Shown: one piece after another, positions 31,040-41,033 of the stretch
Layout: the number at the start of each line of letters is the position of its first letter
How positions within the stretch are numbered: the stretch's first letter is position 1
Notes under the pieces: generated by a model
The model's database searches: none
Told to the model about the DNA's origin: nothing
The model's input: the letters and a program-made list of their open reading frames with translations, nothing else
Program-made: the position numbers and the translations under genes
Origin: Hoylesella enoeca JCM 12259
Lineage (GTDB): Bacteria; Bacteroidota; Bacteroidia; Bacteroidales; Bacteroidaceae
Assembly (NCBI RefSeq): GCF_000613405.1
Contig: NZ_BAIX01000009.1
Span: forward strand, 20,514-84,513
DNA length: 64,000 bases
Direction of reading: 5' to 3'

Positions 31040-31882
31040 TTACTGGATTGTGATCGTCTGATCATAAACGACTTCCGGATCGGGCGCATTGGGATTCATA
31101 TCATTGTATGCAGAAGAAAGATCAGACCGGTCGATGTCCGTCTTTCGATTTACAGGTCGTTTCCAATCGCGGAGCGAATGGGTGAAAAGCCAATCGTAAG
31201 TCTTTTTCATATAAAGGATGCGAGCAAGTGCGCCGTGTGACGCTCGGGGCAACCAGTCGAACCGTAAGCGGCTGTCTAAATGCTTGCGTTGCAGTTCCTC
31301 CACCACCGTTTGCGATTGGTGGATAGGTACGGCGCGGTCTGCCGTACCGTGAATAATCCACAAAGGTAGTCGGCCCAATCCCTCTTTGTTCTTCAATGTG
31401 CATCCTCCGCACAGTGCCATAGCCGCCGCCACCTTGTCGGGATAGGTCCCGGCGAAGTCCATTGTGCCGTAACCGCCGAGGCTCATCCCTACGACATAGA
31501 CCCGTGTTGAGTCCATTGCGTAGTGGCGTTTGGCCCATTCGAGCACATCATTGATTTTCTTCGGGTTCCACGCTCCACCCGGATTCTGTGGCACTAAGAC
31601 CAAAGCCTTGATCTCACGACCACGTACGATGGCGTCCAAAGGGCCGTAACGGCGCACTCGATTGAGGTCGCGCCCACAAAGACTTTGCCCGTGCAGGAAG
31701 ATAATTACGGGTGTGCGCTCTAATGAGTAATAATAATCCAGGGGCGTATAAACCCAAAAGTTGTAGCCGCCGGGGATAGAATCTTTCACCGGTCGGATAA
31801 AATCATATTGTGCACGAGCGGCCATCAACGTCAGCAACAGCGTGCAAACGAGGAGCATTCGCTTAACCGATATTTTCTTCAT
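31040..31882 (-). CDS. Exported alpha/beta-hydrolase (esterase or peptidase type)
   Basis: The start at ATG 31880-31882 gives a signal peptide ending MAARAQ; the longer frame adds an unlikely leader. It is about 280 residues with an alpha/beta-hydrolase fold: IIFLHGQ (oxyanion region), nucleophile elbow GMSLGG, Asp in IHGTADRAVP and His in RASHGA. Such proteins in Bacteroidota are often surface or periplasmic esterases that remove acyl groups from glycans. It is divergent from the GH20 gene, so it may help process host amino-sugar glycans. Its substrate is unknown. Confidence 0.85.
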   Translation of the reverse strand: MKKISVKRMLLVCTLLLTLMAARAQYDFIRPVKDSIPGGYNFWVYTPLDYYYSLERTPVIIFLHGQSLCGRDLNRVRRYGPLDAIVRGREIKALVLVPQNPGGAWNPKKINDVLEWAKRHYAMDSTRVYVVGMSLGGYGTMDFAGTYPDKVAAAMALCGGCTLKNKEGLGRLPLWIIHGTADRAVPIHQSQTVVEELQRKHLDSRLRFDWLPRASHGALARILYMKKTYDWLFTHSLRDWKRPVNRKTDIDRSDLSSAYNDMNPNAPDPEVVYDQTITIQ

Positions 31883-32120
31883 AGATGCTTCCTGATTGAT
31901 TGTTTCAACGCAAATGTACGAATTTACGACGTGAACAATCTCTGATTTGATGTTTATTAACCACAATTCGACATGCTTCAGAATGAGCATGCAGAGGTTG
32001 ATCGGTTGACGAACGAACGAGTGAACGAGTTGGGCAAGTAGATAAAACCGACGTGTGAAAAGCAAACCCAAATCACCTGTTAATAGAGTTGATGAATAGC
32101 CAAATGTCAATTGGAATTAC

Positions 32121-32128
32121 TATCTTTG
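32121..32128 (+). promoter_or_regulatory. -7 promoter element of the GH20 gene
   Basis: TATCTTTG matches TAnnTTTG, 20 bp before ATG 32148. No good -33 element was found. The rest of the 265-bp divergent gap shows nothing else. Confidence 0.6.
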
Positions 32129-32147
32129 CAGTCAACTATAACAACCA

Positions 32148-34282
32148 ATGATCATAAGCAAACCTTTTCTTATATTTTCATGTTGCCAACAGCATGATTT
32201 GCGAAAGCGCTTCATCTATATTTGCATGGCAATGATGCTCTGTTTAGTTGAGCCGACACATGCTCGGAGCATTCATCTGTTGCCCATTCCACAACGGATA
32301 GAGCTGAAAGGAGCGGGAGAATATTTTGTCTTGGGACGGTCGGTGAGCGTTGTTGATCCAACGAATTGTGCGCTGTTGCAGGACTTTCTCAATGAAAACA
32401 AATGTGTGCAAGTGCGGAAAGCAAAACAACGAATCGTTATCCAACTTGTCGATTCCATCCCCGAGGCTTTTGATGAACCGTTGGCCGGCTATGAAAACGA
32501 GTCTTACGCCTTGTCGGTCACACCGAATGAGATTCGGATTCATGCCATTTCGGCTACGGGAGTGATCCGCGCCGTACAGACTTTACAGCAATTGGCCGAA
32601 GGATATGTGGCTACGACGGCAGTGGAATGTGGTGAGATTCGAGATTGGCCAGCGTTTAAACTGCGCGGATTCATGCATGATGCGGGTCGGTCTTTTATCC
32701 CAGTGAAAGAATTGAAACGTCAGATCCGACTGCTTTCGCGCTTTAAAGTGAATACGTTTCATTGGCATCTCACCGACAATCAAGCGTGGCGTTTCGAAGT
32801 GAAAGCCTTTCCTGAACTCACTTCTGCACGTTCGATGACCCGCCATCAGGGCTTGTTTTATAATCAAGAAGAGTGTCGCGAGTTGTCACAGTATGCTCAT
32901 CGTTACGGCATCAGCATTATTCCCGAGATCGATATGCCCGGACACAGCGCTGCTTTCATGCGTGCAATGGGCTTTCCAATGCTTAGCGAACAAGGCATCG
33001 GCTGTTTGAAACAAGTGCTCAAAGAGTTGGCAGACGTCTTTCCTGATGCACCTTATATACATATAGGCGGTGATGAGGCCGATGATATGCCGCGCGGCTT
33101 CTTGCGCGAAATGATTGATTACGTGCACCAATTAGGTCGGCGAGCTGTTGTTTGGGTACCCACTCAGGGTGATTTTACTGGTGTTGACATGGTGCAACTA
33201 TGGAGTTCGGCAGGTCATCTGGTGCCCGGTGTTCCCAATATCGACTGTCGTTATAACTATATCAACCATTTCGACACATTTGCCGACATCGTTGGTATCT
33301 ATCGAAGCAATATTTATGGTTGGCCGAAAGGCTCGCAGGAGTTGGCCGGAGAGATCTCGGCTGTGTGGAACGATCACCGTTTGCATGGTGCGCGTGACAT
33401 CCTTTTGCAAAACAATTTTTATGCAGCCGTTATTGCTTCTGCCACTCGTGCGTGGATGGGCGGCGGTCGACAGTATATCGAAGAGGGTGGTGTTACGTTG
33501 CCGAATGAAAGAGATGAACTGCGGGATTTCTGTGATTGGGAGAGGCGTTTCCTGTTTCATAAAGCCCATTCGTTGTGCGATGAACCTATCGCTTATGTGA
33601 AACAAACCGATGTCAGGTGGCGTATCACGGATCCGATACCTAACGGTGGCAAAGCGACAGCATTCTTCCGCCCGACACCTTGGGGCCGAGACCGATGTAT
33701 ATTGTCGCCGACAGCGTTTATAAGACACATCTCGCTACGGGCGCCGGCATCTATTTGCGACACACATGGGGCGCTACCGTACCGGCGTTTTATCCCGCCC
33801 GATACCTCAATCACACGGTTTATGCATGGACTTTTGTGTATTCTCCGCGAACGCAAAAGGCCGGGGCGCTCATCGAATTGCAGAATTACAGTCGGTCGGA
33901 ACAGGATTGTGGTCCGCTGCCCGGTCATTGGGATCGCAAAGGTTCGCGTTTATGGATCAATGATGTAGAGATCATTCCGCCGGTGTGGAAGCATGTCGGG
34001 GTCCGCATCGATAATGAAACGCCACTCGAAGACGAGAACTTTGCGGGTCGGAAACCTGTCATTATTCATCTCAAAGAGGGTTGGAACAAGATCTTTTTCA
34101 AACTTCCTTACGTCCCTGTTGATGGTATTCGCCTCAACAAATGGATGTTTACCTTCGTTTTGACCGATGTTACTGGCCGCATAGCGCTGCATGGAATCGA
34201 ATATATCCGACTGTTGAAGCGCCTTGATTTTAAGACTTCCATGTTGAGTTGGATCGTTGTCACCTCGCATGAAAGTATTTAG
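32148..34282 (+). pseudogene. GH20 beta-N-acetylhexosaminidase, one frameshift
   Basis: Exo-enzyme that removes terminal beta-GlcNAc or GalNAc from host glycans by substrate-assisted catalysis. The N-terminus has a hydrophobic export signal (an in-frame ATG about 27 codons in, MAMMLCLVEPTHA, may be the true start). Order: GH20b domain (about 45-165), catalytic barrel with GFMHDAGRSFIPVKELKRQI, HWHLTDNQAWRFE and the catalytic pair in HIGGDEADD, then a C-terminal beta region. One base is missing at about 33677-33681; the second frame continues LGPRPMYIVADSVYKTHLATG to 34282. The catalytic part lies before the break, so even a real frameshift might leave activity. Confidence 0.9.
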
Positions 34283-34312
34283 ATCCAGCTCAGTTTCTTA
34301 CTCCTCACTCCA

Positions 34313-34395
34313 TGATTCACGGTTAGTTGCGTGCCAATTAATGCTTCGTCGCAACGCAACTAACTGTTACTCGGCGTGCAATTAATGGTGAATTA
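34313..34395. repeat. 22-bp dyad array G (4 centres)
   Basis: Centres at 34321, 34343, 34365 and 34387, exactly 22 bp apart. The array lies in the 408-bp convergent gap between GH20 and the anti-sigma gene. Apart from a hairpin at 34552-34591, nothing else is seen in the gap. Confidence 0.88.
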
Positions 34396-34551
34396 AAAGT
34401 GGTCTTGTTCTCAATTGAGGAACGACGGTTGAGGATGGCTCGTCCTTAAGCGGAAAAGATGGAAACGATTGTGATTCAGATGGGATGCGCTGCGCATTAA
34501 ATTTGTCGTTTCTCCTCTCTTGGTGGAAGCGGTGTCGAGGGTAAAGCAGCA

Positions 34552-34591
34552 AAAGGGACCGCATTATTCCCGATGGAATAGCGGTCCCTTT
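34552..34591. terminator. Strong hairpin between convergent units
   Basis: AAAGGGACCGC (34552-34562) pairs with GCGGTCCCTTT (34581-34591), and an inner TATTCC/GGAATA stem is separated by a 2-base bulge. On the minus strand it is followed by a short T stretch. It probably ends the sigma/anti-sigma transcript and may also act on GH20. Confidence 0.65.
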
Positions 34592-34690
34592 ACTACGTTA
34601 GTATGTTATGAAAAATTTGAGAGAAACGAGACTTCACAGCCTCAACTTTGTTTTACTAAACATTTATTTTATAGAGAAAGCATAGAAATT

Positions 34691-35179
34691 TCATTTTAAC
34701 AGATTGGCGGCCGGCTGTGTCACAGGTTGCGAGAGATGCTGATGCAGCGTATCGATAACGGCAGAATCGCCCATTGCAACGGATGTTCCCCGATGCACTT
34801 TATCGTATGCCGCAGGCGTATTCACACGTGTACTGTCATCGTCTGAGAACGAAACCTGGGCCGCATTGCCCAACGTGAGGAAGATTGCAACCACTGCCGC
34901 TGCCTTGAAAAACGGTTTGAGCCGGTGCGTCATCGTGATAGTACGGGCCTTGACCGGTGCTGGTTCGTCGATCACAGACAGTACTCGCTCATCGAAGTCG
35001 TCGCTTAAAACGTCCGTCTCTTTGTTGAGTTGCCCGTAAGTGAACAACTCTCGGTAGCGTAAAAGCTCCGAAGGAACGGTCGATTGACTGAAAAACGTGC
35101 GCAGGATATCCTCTTCTGCAAGCGAGGTCTCGCACTTCCAGTAGCGATCTAACAGTTGTTTGATGTATTTATAGTCCAT
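34691..35179 (-). CDS. Putative anti-sigma factor, single-pass membrane protein
   Basis: A 162-residue protein. The N-terminal part is helical and soluble (MDYKYIKQLLDRYWKCETSLAEEDILRTFF). One membrane helix follows at about 90-107 (AAAVVAIFLTLGNAAQV), with a short Ser/Asp/Thr-rich tail outside. This layout and an 11-bp overlap with the upstream ECF sigma gene suggest it holds that sigma factor at the membrane. It lacks a FecR domain and a visible zinc-binding HxxxCxxC motif. I do not know its signal. Confidence 0.7.
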   Translation of the reverse strand: MDYKYIKQLLDRYWKCETSLAEEDILRTFFSQSTVPSELLRYRELFTYGQLNKETDVLSDDFDERVLSVIDEPAPVKARTITMTHRLKPFFKAAAVVAIFLTLGNAAQVSFSDDDSTRVNTPAAYDKVHRGTSVAMGDSAVIDTLHQHLSQPVTQPAANLLK

Positions 35180-35684
35180 AATCGTCTAATTGTTTGAACT
35201 TGGTTTTGATGGCCTGACGCGCTCGAAAGATGTTGACTTTCACTTGTTCTTCGCTTATTTCGAGCACTTCGGCTATTTCCTTGTAGGCTTTTCCCTCGAA
35301 GTCTCGCAGCTGGATGCAACTCCGTTGTTTCTCGGGGAGAGCATCGATGAGTTGACGTATCAGTTCGACTCGGTCTCTTTGGCTTGTCGTCTCATAAGGA
35401 TTTGCCGTACCGTCGGGCTGTTGTATCGTAGCATCTGCATCCAAAGAGTAATTTTGATTGTCCTGTTTGCGGAGCCGATCAAGCGACAAATTGCGGCAGA
35501 TTGTCAGACAGAAAGCCTCTATTGAACCGATAGTCTCCCAACTGTCTCGCCTATTCCAGACTTTAATCAACGTGTCCTGAACGACATCTTCGGCCTCTGC
35601 GGCATTGAGAGTAATCCGCAGTGCCAGCCGATAAAGCTGGTTTTTCAACGGCAGAATGTCGTTACGGAAATTGATAGTCTTCAT
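35169..35684 (-). CDS. ECF (sigma-70 family) RNA polymerase sigma factor
   Basis: A 171-residue extracytoplasmic-function sigma factor. Region 2 is at about 15-80 (LALRITLNAAEAEDVVQDTLIKVW, then AFCLTICRNLSLDRLRK). Region 4 is at about 115-165 (LIDALPEKQRSCIQLRDFEGKAYKEIAEVLEISEEQVKVNIFRARQAI). The gene overlaps the putative anti-sigma gene. Upstream there is a TAACTTTC at 35717-35724 (minus) that might be its own promoter. The regulon is unknown. Confidence 0.93.
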   Translation of the reverse strand: MKTINFRNDILPLKNQLYRLALRITLNAAEAEDVVQDTLIKVWNRRDSWETIGSIEAFCLTICRNLSLDRLRKQDNQNYSLDADATIQQPDGTANPYETTSQRDRVELIRQLIDALPEKQRSCIQLRDFEGKAYKEIAEVLEISEEQVKVNIFRARQAIKTKFKQLDDYGL

Positions 35685-35760
35685 CTTCTCTCTGTTGAAA
35701 TGACGAATGCGGGGGAGGAAAGTTACACGATCGGAAAGGGTTTTAATAAATATTTAGAAT

Positions 35761-35823
35761 AAGAAACACTGCGATTGGGCCGGCGCATTCAATGTTTTCG
35801 GCGGCCCAATCACAACGTTTCTT
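35761..35823 (-). terminator. Intrinsic terminator after speA
   Basis: A two-part stem: AAGAAAC (35761-35767) with GTTTCTT (35817-35823), and GATTGGGCCG (35773-35782) with CGGCCCAATC (35802-35811). On the minus strand it overlaps the speA stop and runs into a T-rich tail. Confidence 0.65.
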
Positions 35824-37714
35824 ATTCCAAATAGGTGTATCCGTAGAGTCCGGAACGATAATTCGAGAGGAATACTTTGCCCTCTTCAAGCGATATTTTA
35901 CCCTGTTTGACACTCTTGGTCACCCATATTTCGAGTTGACGAACAAGTTTTTTAGGGTTGTATTGCACGTAATCGAGCACTTCTTCAACAGTTTCTCCAT
36001 CGAAGATCTGGTCGATATGATAATGTCCGTCTTTAACGGATACATGCACAGCATTGGTATCTCCGAAGAGATTATGCATATCGCCGAGAATCTCTTGATA
36101 TGCTCCGACCAAGAAAACACCTAAATAATAAGGCTCGTTTCGGCGCAAGTGATGCACGGGGAGCACGTGACCGATGTGGCGATTGGTAACGAAATTGGCA
36201 ATCTTTCCATCGCTGTCACACGTGATGTCTTGCAGTGTTGCGTTGCGAGTAGGCCGCTCATCGAGGCGCTGTACGGGCATAATGGGAAACAACTGATCGA
36301 TGGCCCAACTGTCGGGAAGGCTTTGGAAGAGCGAGAAATTGCAAAAGTACTTGTCGGCTAACAACTTATCCATACTCTTTAATTCATCGGGTACGTGCTT
36401 CAAAGACTTGGCCAGGCTGTTGATTTCACGACAAATGCTCCAATACATACTCTCGATCTCGGCGCGGGTCTTCAAATCTACCATCCCATGTGAGAACAAA
36501 TCGAGCGCCTCTTCACGTATTTGCTCGGCATCGTGCCAGTCTTCCATCATCGAACGAGGGTTGAGTTTGCACCAGATATCATACAAATCACGCACCAACT
36601 GGTGGTCTTCGGCCGTGGCTTCGAACTCTTCGGGCATCTCTGGAAGCGATGCCGTCTCGAGCACATCGATAACTAACACGCTGTGATGAGCCACCAACGA
36701 ACGTCCACTTTCAGTAATAATGTTGGGGTGGGAGATGTCATTCTTGTCGGCGGCATCAACAAACGTGTAGATGCAATCATTGACATACTCTTGTATCGAA
36801 TAGTTAACAGAACTCTCACTATTCGACGAACGTGTGCCATCATAGTCTACTCCGAGTCCTCCTCCACAGTCAACGAAGTCGACATTATAGCCCATTTTGT
36901 GCAGTTGAACATAGAATTGGGCCGCTTCTCTCAATGCAGTCTGAATGCGACGAATCTTCGTTATCTGCGAGCCTATATGAAAGTGGATGAGTCGTAAGCA
37001 GTCATTCAGCCCCTTTTCGTTCAATAATTCGAGGGCTTGTAACAGTTCAGAGCTGGTCAATCCGAACTTACTTGCATCGCCACCGCTCTCTTCCCACTTA
37101 CCGGAACCGCTCGAAGCGAGCTTGATTCGTATGCCTAAGTTAGGCTTAACATCAAGTTTCTTGGCCATTTTAGCGATGATTTCGAGTTCGTTTAGCTTCT
37201 CGACGACAATGAAGATACGCTTACCCATCTTCTGAGCGAGCAAAGCCAACTCGATATAAGATTGATCTTTGTAGCCGTTACACACAATAAGAGAGTCACT
37301 TTGACACTGAACCGCAATGACAGCGTGCAACTCCGGCTTGCTGCCTGCTTCCAAACCGAGATTGAATTTGCGGCCGTGCGAGATGATTTCTTCCACTACC
37401 GGCTGCATCTGATTCACCTTAATGGGATAGATAATGAAGTTTTCGCCTTTGTAATCGTATTCCTTTGCGGCTTTCTGAAAGCAGCTTGCAGTCTTCTCGA
37501 TACGGCTGTCGAGAATGTCGGTAAAGCGCAGAAGCACAGGCGGAGTTACATCTCTGAGTGCCAACTCATCCATAACATCGCGCAGATCAATCTCTGTATT
37601 ATCCTTACAAGGCGTGACATAGACATCTCCCTTATCGTTAATGCCGAAGTAAGAAGTTCCCCAACCGTTGATGTTATACAGTTCTTTGGAGTCTTCAATG
37701 GTCCATTTCTTCAT
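35822..37714 (-). CDS. speA: Biosynthetic arginine decarboxylase SpeA
   Basis: PLP enzyme that converts arginine to agmatine, the first step of polyamine synthesis. The 630 residues are full length. The PLP lysine segment is IIYPIKVNQMQPVVEEI (about 95-110), with the glycine-rich phosphate site VDCGGGLGVDYDG and a C-terminal ACT-like/extension part typical of SpeA. It ends a minus-strand operon topA-aroK-speA, 9 bp after aroK. Confidence 0.96.
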   Translation of the reverse strand: MKKWTIEDSKELYNINGWGTSYFGINDKGDVYVTPCKDNTEIDLRDVMDELALRDVTPPVLLRFTDILDSRIEKTASCFQKAAKEYDYKGENFIIYPIKVNQMQPVVEEIISHGRKFNLGLEAGSKPELHAVIAVQCQSDSLIVCNGYKDQSYIELALLAQKMGKRIFIVVEKLNELEIIAKMAKKLDVKPNLGIRIKLASSGSGKWEESGGDASKFGLTSSELLQALELLNEKGLNDCLRLIHFHIGSQITKIRRIQTALREAAQFYVQLHKMGYNVDFVDCGGGLGVDYDGTRSSNSESSVNYSIQEYVNDCIYTFVDAADKNDISHPNIITESGRSLVAHHSVLVIDVLETASLPEMPEEFEATAEDHQLVRDLYDIWCKLNPRSMMEDWHDAEQIREEALDLFSHGMVDLKTRAEIESMYWSICREINSLAKSLKHVPDELKSMDKLLADKYFCNFSLFQSLPDSWAIDQLFPIMPVQRLDERPTRNATLQDITCDSDGKIANFVTNRHIGHVLPVHHLRRNEPYYLGVFLVGAYQEILGDMHNLFGDTNAVHVSVKDGHYHIDQIFDGETVEEVLDYVQYNPKKLVRQLEIWVTKSVKQGKISLEEGKVFLSNYRSGLYGYTYLE

Positions 37715-37723
37715 TTCAAAAGT

Positions 37724-38251
37724 CTATATTTTAAGTAGTTCTCGCAGTTTCTGCACTGATATTTTAATCTTTTCGTAATTGTCCATAAGGTTTACATCCA
37801 ATGTGTATTTGGCCTTGTTATAGTAAGTTTCGCGCTCAGCAAGTTGCCGACTTATGAAAGTTTGCACTTCGTTTTCGGTCTTATCGAGCAATAACGGACG
37901 AACAGTCTTCCCCATTTTCAGGTGTCCATGCAATATGTCCGGCGTAGCTTTGAGGTACACTGTATCGCCTTGCGCATTGAGATAAGCCATATTATCGAAG
38001 AAGCAAGGCGTCCCTCCACCACAGCTAATGACGATATTCTCAAACTCGGCAAGCTCGTGCAGCAGATTACGTTCAATCAAACGAAAGCCTGCTTCACCCT
38101 TTTCATCAAACAATTGCTTGACTGTCTTGTGCATTCTGCTTTCTATATACCAGTCGAGATCATAGAAAGAAAGCCCCAAATTATGTGCAAGCGCTCGGCC
38201 GACTGTGGTCTTTCCCGAACCCATATAGCCGATGATGATGATCCGTTGCAT
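37724..38251 (-). CDS. aroK: Shikimate kinase AroK
   Basis: Phosphorylates shikimate at O3 with ATP in aromatic amino-acid synthesis. The 175 residues match the family length. Features: P-loop GYMGSGKTT (8-16), shikimate-binding DLDWYIE and GFRLIE, CGGG at about 78-81, and the lid Arg in RPLL. It lies 3 bp after topA and 9 bp before speA. Confidence 0.95.
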   Translation of the reverse strand: MQRIIIIGYMGSGKTTVGRALAHNLGLSFYDLDWYIESRMHKTVKQLFDEKGEAGFRLIERNLLHELAEFENIVISCGGGTPCFFDNMAYLNAQGDTVYLKATPDILHGHLKMGKTVRPLLLDKTENEVQTFISRQLAERETYYNKAKYTLDVNLMDNYEKIKISVQKLRELLKI

Positions 38252-38254
38252 CCT

Positions 38255-40585
38255 TTATTTCTTCTTGGCAACAGCTTTTGCGGGTGCGGATTTGACGATT
38301 TCCATACACTGTTCATAGCTGAGTTCGGCCGCAGAGTCGTGGAGATTCTTCGGCATTCGATAATTTTTGCCGTCGTAAACGATGTAAGGCCCGTAGCGAC
38401 CGTTCAACACTTCCAACTTCGGGTCTTGTTCAAAGGCTTTGATATGACGCTTTTTCTCCTGCTCACGCTTTTGATTTATCAAGTCGATTGCAGTCTCCAA
38501 ACCCACCGTCATCGGGTCTTCTGTCTTGGGAAGCGATACATATTTCTTGTTGTGCAATACGTAAGGACCGAATCGTCCGGCACCAATCACCACGGCGCTG
38601 CCCTCAAATTCGCCAATGGTTCGGGGCAATTTAAACAACTCCAAAGCCTCATCAAGCGTAATGGTCTCCATACTTTTGTCTGCGGGCAACTGCGAGAAGC
38701 GCGGCTTGTCTTTATCTTCGGCCGTACCGATTTGTACAACCGGGCCGAAGCGACCTATCTTAACGAATACCGGTTTGCCCGAAACGGGATCCGTTCCCAG
38801 TTCTCGTTCGCCGGCCTTATGCTCCGAACGGGTTTTGATTACGTTATCTACCGTCGGCTCAAAATCCTTGTCGAAGGCTTTCATCATCTTCTTCCAGCCT
38901 TCCTTTCCTTCTGCAATACGGTCGAATTGCTGCTCTACTCGGGCCGTAAAATGATAGTCCATAATACCCGGAAAGTTGTTGATGAGAAAATCGTTGACTA
39001 CGATCCCAATATCCGTTGGCAACAATTTGCCTTTCTCGTTGCCTGCGGTCTCTTTCCTGTTACGTGTCGTTATCTTGATGCCTTTCAGCGAATCGATGGT
39101 GTATTGGCGCTCTTCGCCCTTCTTATCACCCTTTTGTACATACTCGCGTTGCTGTATTGTGCTGATCGTCGGAGCGTAAGTAGACGGACGACCGATACCC
39201 AACTCCTCTAACTTATGCACCAAACTGGCCTCCGTATAGCGTGCAGGACCTTGGCTGAAACGCTCCGTCGAGATGATTTCATTGCGTTGCAACTCATCGC
39301 CTCGTTTCAAAACAGGCAGCAAATGGGTTGAGTCTTCCTGATTGTTAGCATCGTCATCGTCGGTCGATTCACGGTAAACTTTGAGGAATCCGTCGAAAAC
39401 GATCATCTCACCCGTAGCTACAAACTTCTCGTTTGCACCGCTGACATCGATCGTTACGGTTGTTTTCTCGATCTGTGCATCGGTCATCTGGCTGGCTGCT
39501 GTGCGTTTCCAGATAAGGTCATAGAGGCGTTTCTCCTGCTGTGTGCCTTCTATCTGCGAATCGCTCATATACGTCGGACGAATCGCTTCGTGTGCTTCCT
39601 GCGCACCTTTTGAATGTGTTTGGAAATTACGCGGCTTGCTATACGCTTCGCCCCAGAGCTTAACAACTTCTTCTTTGGCCGCTCCTATGCAGAGTTTCGA
39701 CAAATTCACGCTGTCCGTTCGCATATAAGTAATGCGCCCGTTTTCATAAAGTCGCTGTGCAACCATCATCGTCTGACTCACCGTAAATCCCAACTTACGA
39801 GCTGCTTCTTGCTGAAGCGTCGACGTTGTGAATGGAGGCGCAGGCGTACGCTTCAACGGTTTCTTAGTGATGGAGCCCACTTTGAAGGTCGAATCCTTAC
39901 ATTTCTCCAAGAAGTCGACAGCTTTCTGATGGGTCTTGAAACGTTTCTCAAGCTCAGCTTTTACTTCCGACGCGCTTCCGTCGGCGTGAATGACAGAGAA
40001 AATAGCATTCACTCGGTAATAAGGCTCACTCTTGAAAGCCTGTATTTCACGCTCGCGCTCCACGATTAAACGAACAGCCACACTCTGAACACGGCCTGCC
40101 GAGAGTGCGGGTTTCACCTTCCGCCACAGCACCGGAGACAGTTTGAAGCCCACCAAACGGTCCAATACGCGTCTGGCTTGCTGTGCATTGACCAGATCCA
40201 TATTGATATGTCGAGGCTTTTCGATGGCTTCTAAGATGGCCGATTTCGTGATTTCGTGAAATACAATACGGCTTGTCTTCTCCTCATCCAAGCCCAACAC
40301 CTCACACAGATGCCACGAGATGGCCTCTCCCTCACGGTCCTCATCGGATGCCAACCACACTTTCCGCGCAGCCTTTGCATTCTTTTTGAGTTCGCTCACC
40401 AGCTTTTTCTTCTCGTCGGGAATCTCGTATGTGGGCTCCAAAGTATTCTCATCGATACTCAACTCTTTCTTTTTCAAGTCGCGGATATGCCCATAACTGG
40501 ACATCACCTTATAGTCTTTACCGAGAAATTTCTCTATGGTTTTAGCCTTGGCAGGGCTCTCTACGATGACTAAATTCTCTTGCAT
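38255..40585 (-). CDS. topA: DNA topoisomerase I TopA
   Basis: Type IA topoisomerase that relaxes negative supercoils. The 776 residues comprise a Toprim domain (LVIVESPAKAKTIEKFLG; DEDREGEAI with the metal-binding DxD), the catalytic domain with active-site Tyr in GRITYMRTDSV, and C-terminal zinc-ribbon-like repeats that lack the Cys sets (GRFGPVVQIG, GRFGPYVLHN, GRYGPYIVYDG), plus a Lys-rich tail. It is the first gene of topA-aroK-speA. Confidence 0.97.
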   Translation of the reverse strand: MQENLVIVESPAKAKTIEKFLGKDYKVMSSYGHIRDLKKKELSIDENTLEPTYEIPDEKKKLVSELKKNAKAARKVWLASDEDREGEAISWHLCEVLGLDEEKTSRIVFHEITKSAILEAIEKPRHINMDLVNAQQARRVLDRLVGFKLSPVLWRKVKPALSAGRVQSVAVRLIVEREREIQAFKSEPYYRVNAIFSVIHADGSASEVKAELEKRFKTHQKAVDFLEKCKDSTFKVGSITKKPLKRTPAPPFTTSTLQQEAARKLGFTVSQTMMVAQRLYENGRITYMRTDSVNLSKLCIGAAKEEVVKLWGEAYSKPRNFQTHSKGAQEAHEAIRPTYMSDSQIEGTQQEKRLYDLIWKRTAASQMTDAQIEKTTVTIDVSGANEKFVATGEMIVFDGFLKVYRESTDDDDANNQEDSTHLLPVLKRGDELQRNEIISTERFSQGPARYTEASLVHKLEELGIGRPSTYAPTISTIQQREYVQKGDKKGEERQYTIDSLKGIKITTRNRKETAGNEKGKLLPTDIGIVVNDFLINNFPGIMDYHFTARVEQQFDRIAEGKEGWKKMMKAFDKDFEPTVDNVIKTRSEHKAGERELGTDPVSGKPVFVKIGRFGPVVQIGTAEDKDKPRFSQLPADKSMETITLDEALELFKLPRTIGEFEGSAVVIGAGRFGPYVLHNKKYVSLPKTEDPMTVGLETAIDLINQKREQEKKRHIKAFEQDPKLEVLNGRYGPYIVYDGKNYRMPKNLHDSAAELSYEQCMEIVKSAPAKAVAKKK

Positions 40586-40613
40586 AATAGTTGTGTATAA
40601 CTTTTATAGGGTG

Positions 40614-40621
40614 CAAAAGTA
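40614..40621 (-). promoter_or_regulatory. -7 promoter element of topA
   Basis: Minus-strand TACTTTTG matches TAnnTTTG, 29 bp from the topA ATG at 40585. No clear -33 element was seen. Confidence 0.6.
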
Positions 40622-40789
40622 AGTAAAACTTTTACTTATACCTTATTATATAACGCATGTTTTTGCTCTTTTAACAATTCTCGAAATCATCAGTCTTATC
40701 GCAACTCGAATGTTACGGATCGACGATTGGGTAGATGGGAATGCGAAATTTGTATCAGGTTGAATTTCAACTCGATACAATTTCCTTTT

Positions 40790-40872
40790 CAATTGACCAT
40801 TAAACGCGTTGCAAGTAACGGTTAGTGGCGTGCTGACTAATGGTTAATTGTCGTGCAAGTAACCGTTAGTCG
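40790..40872. repeat. 22-bp dyad array H (4 centres)
   Basis: Centres at 40798, 40820, 40842 and 40864, exactly 22 bp apart. The array lies in the 448-bp gap upstream of topA; the rest of the gap shows only the topA promoter. Confidence 0.88.
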
Positions 40873-41033
40873 GAACGCCACTGTCATATCATTCAACATG
40901 ATTTGTATCCTTTCGTTTGGCTCTCTCAGGTTCACTCGGAAAGGGAAATATGTGGCTCGGGCAAAGTGCTAACAACCAACAATCGATCGATCAATGCTCG
41001 AGTTTCAGTTCTCAAGGGTTAATTCTCAATGAA

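Noticed and set aside
37922..39211. 429-codon plus-strand open frame
   Set aside because: It lies antisense to topA and aroK, with Cys/Arg/His-rich sequence and no family features. It is a shadow of the real genes.
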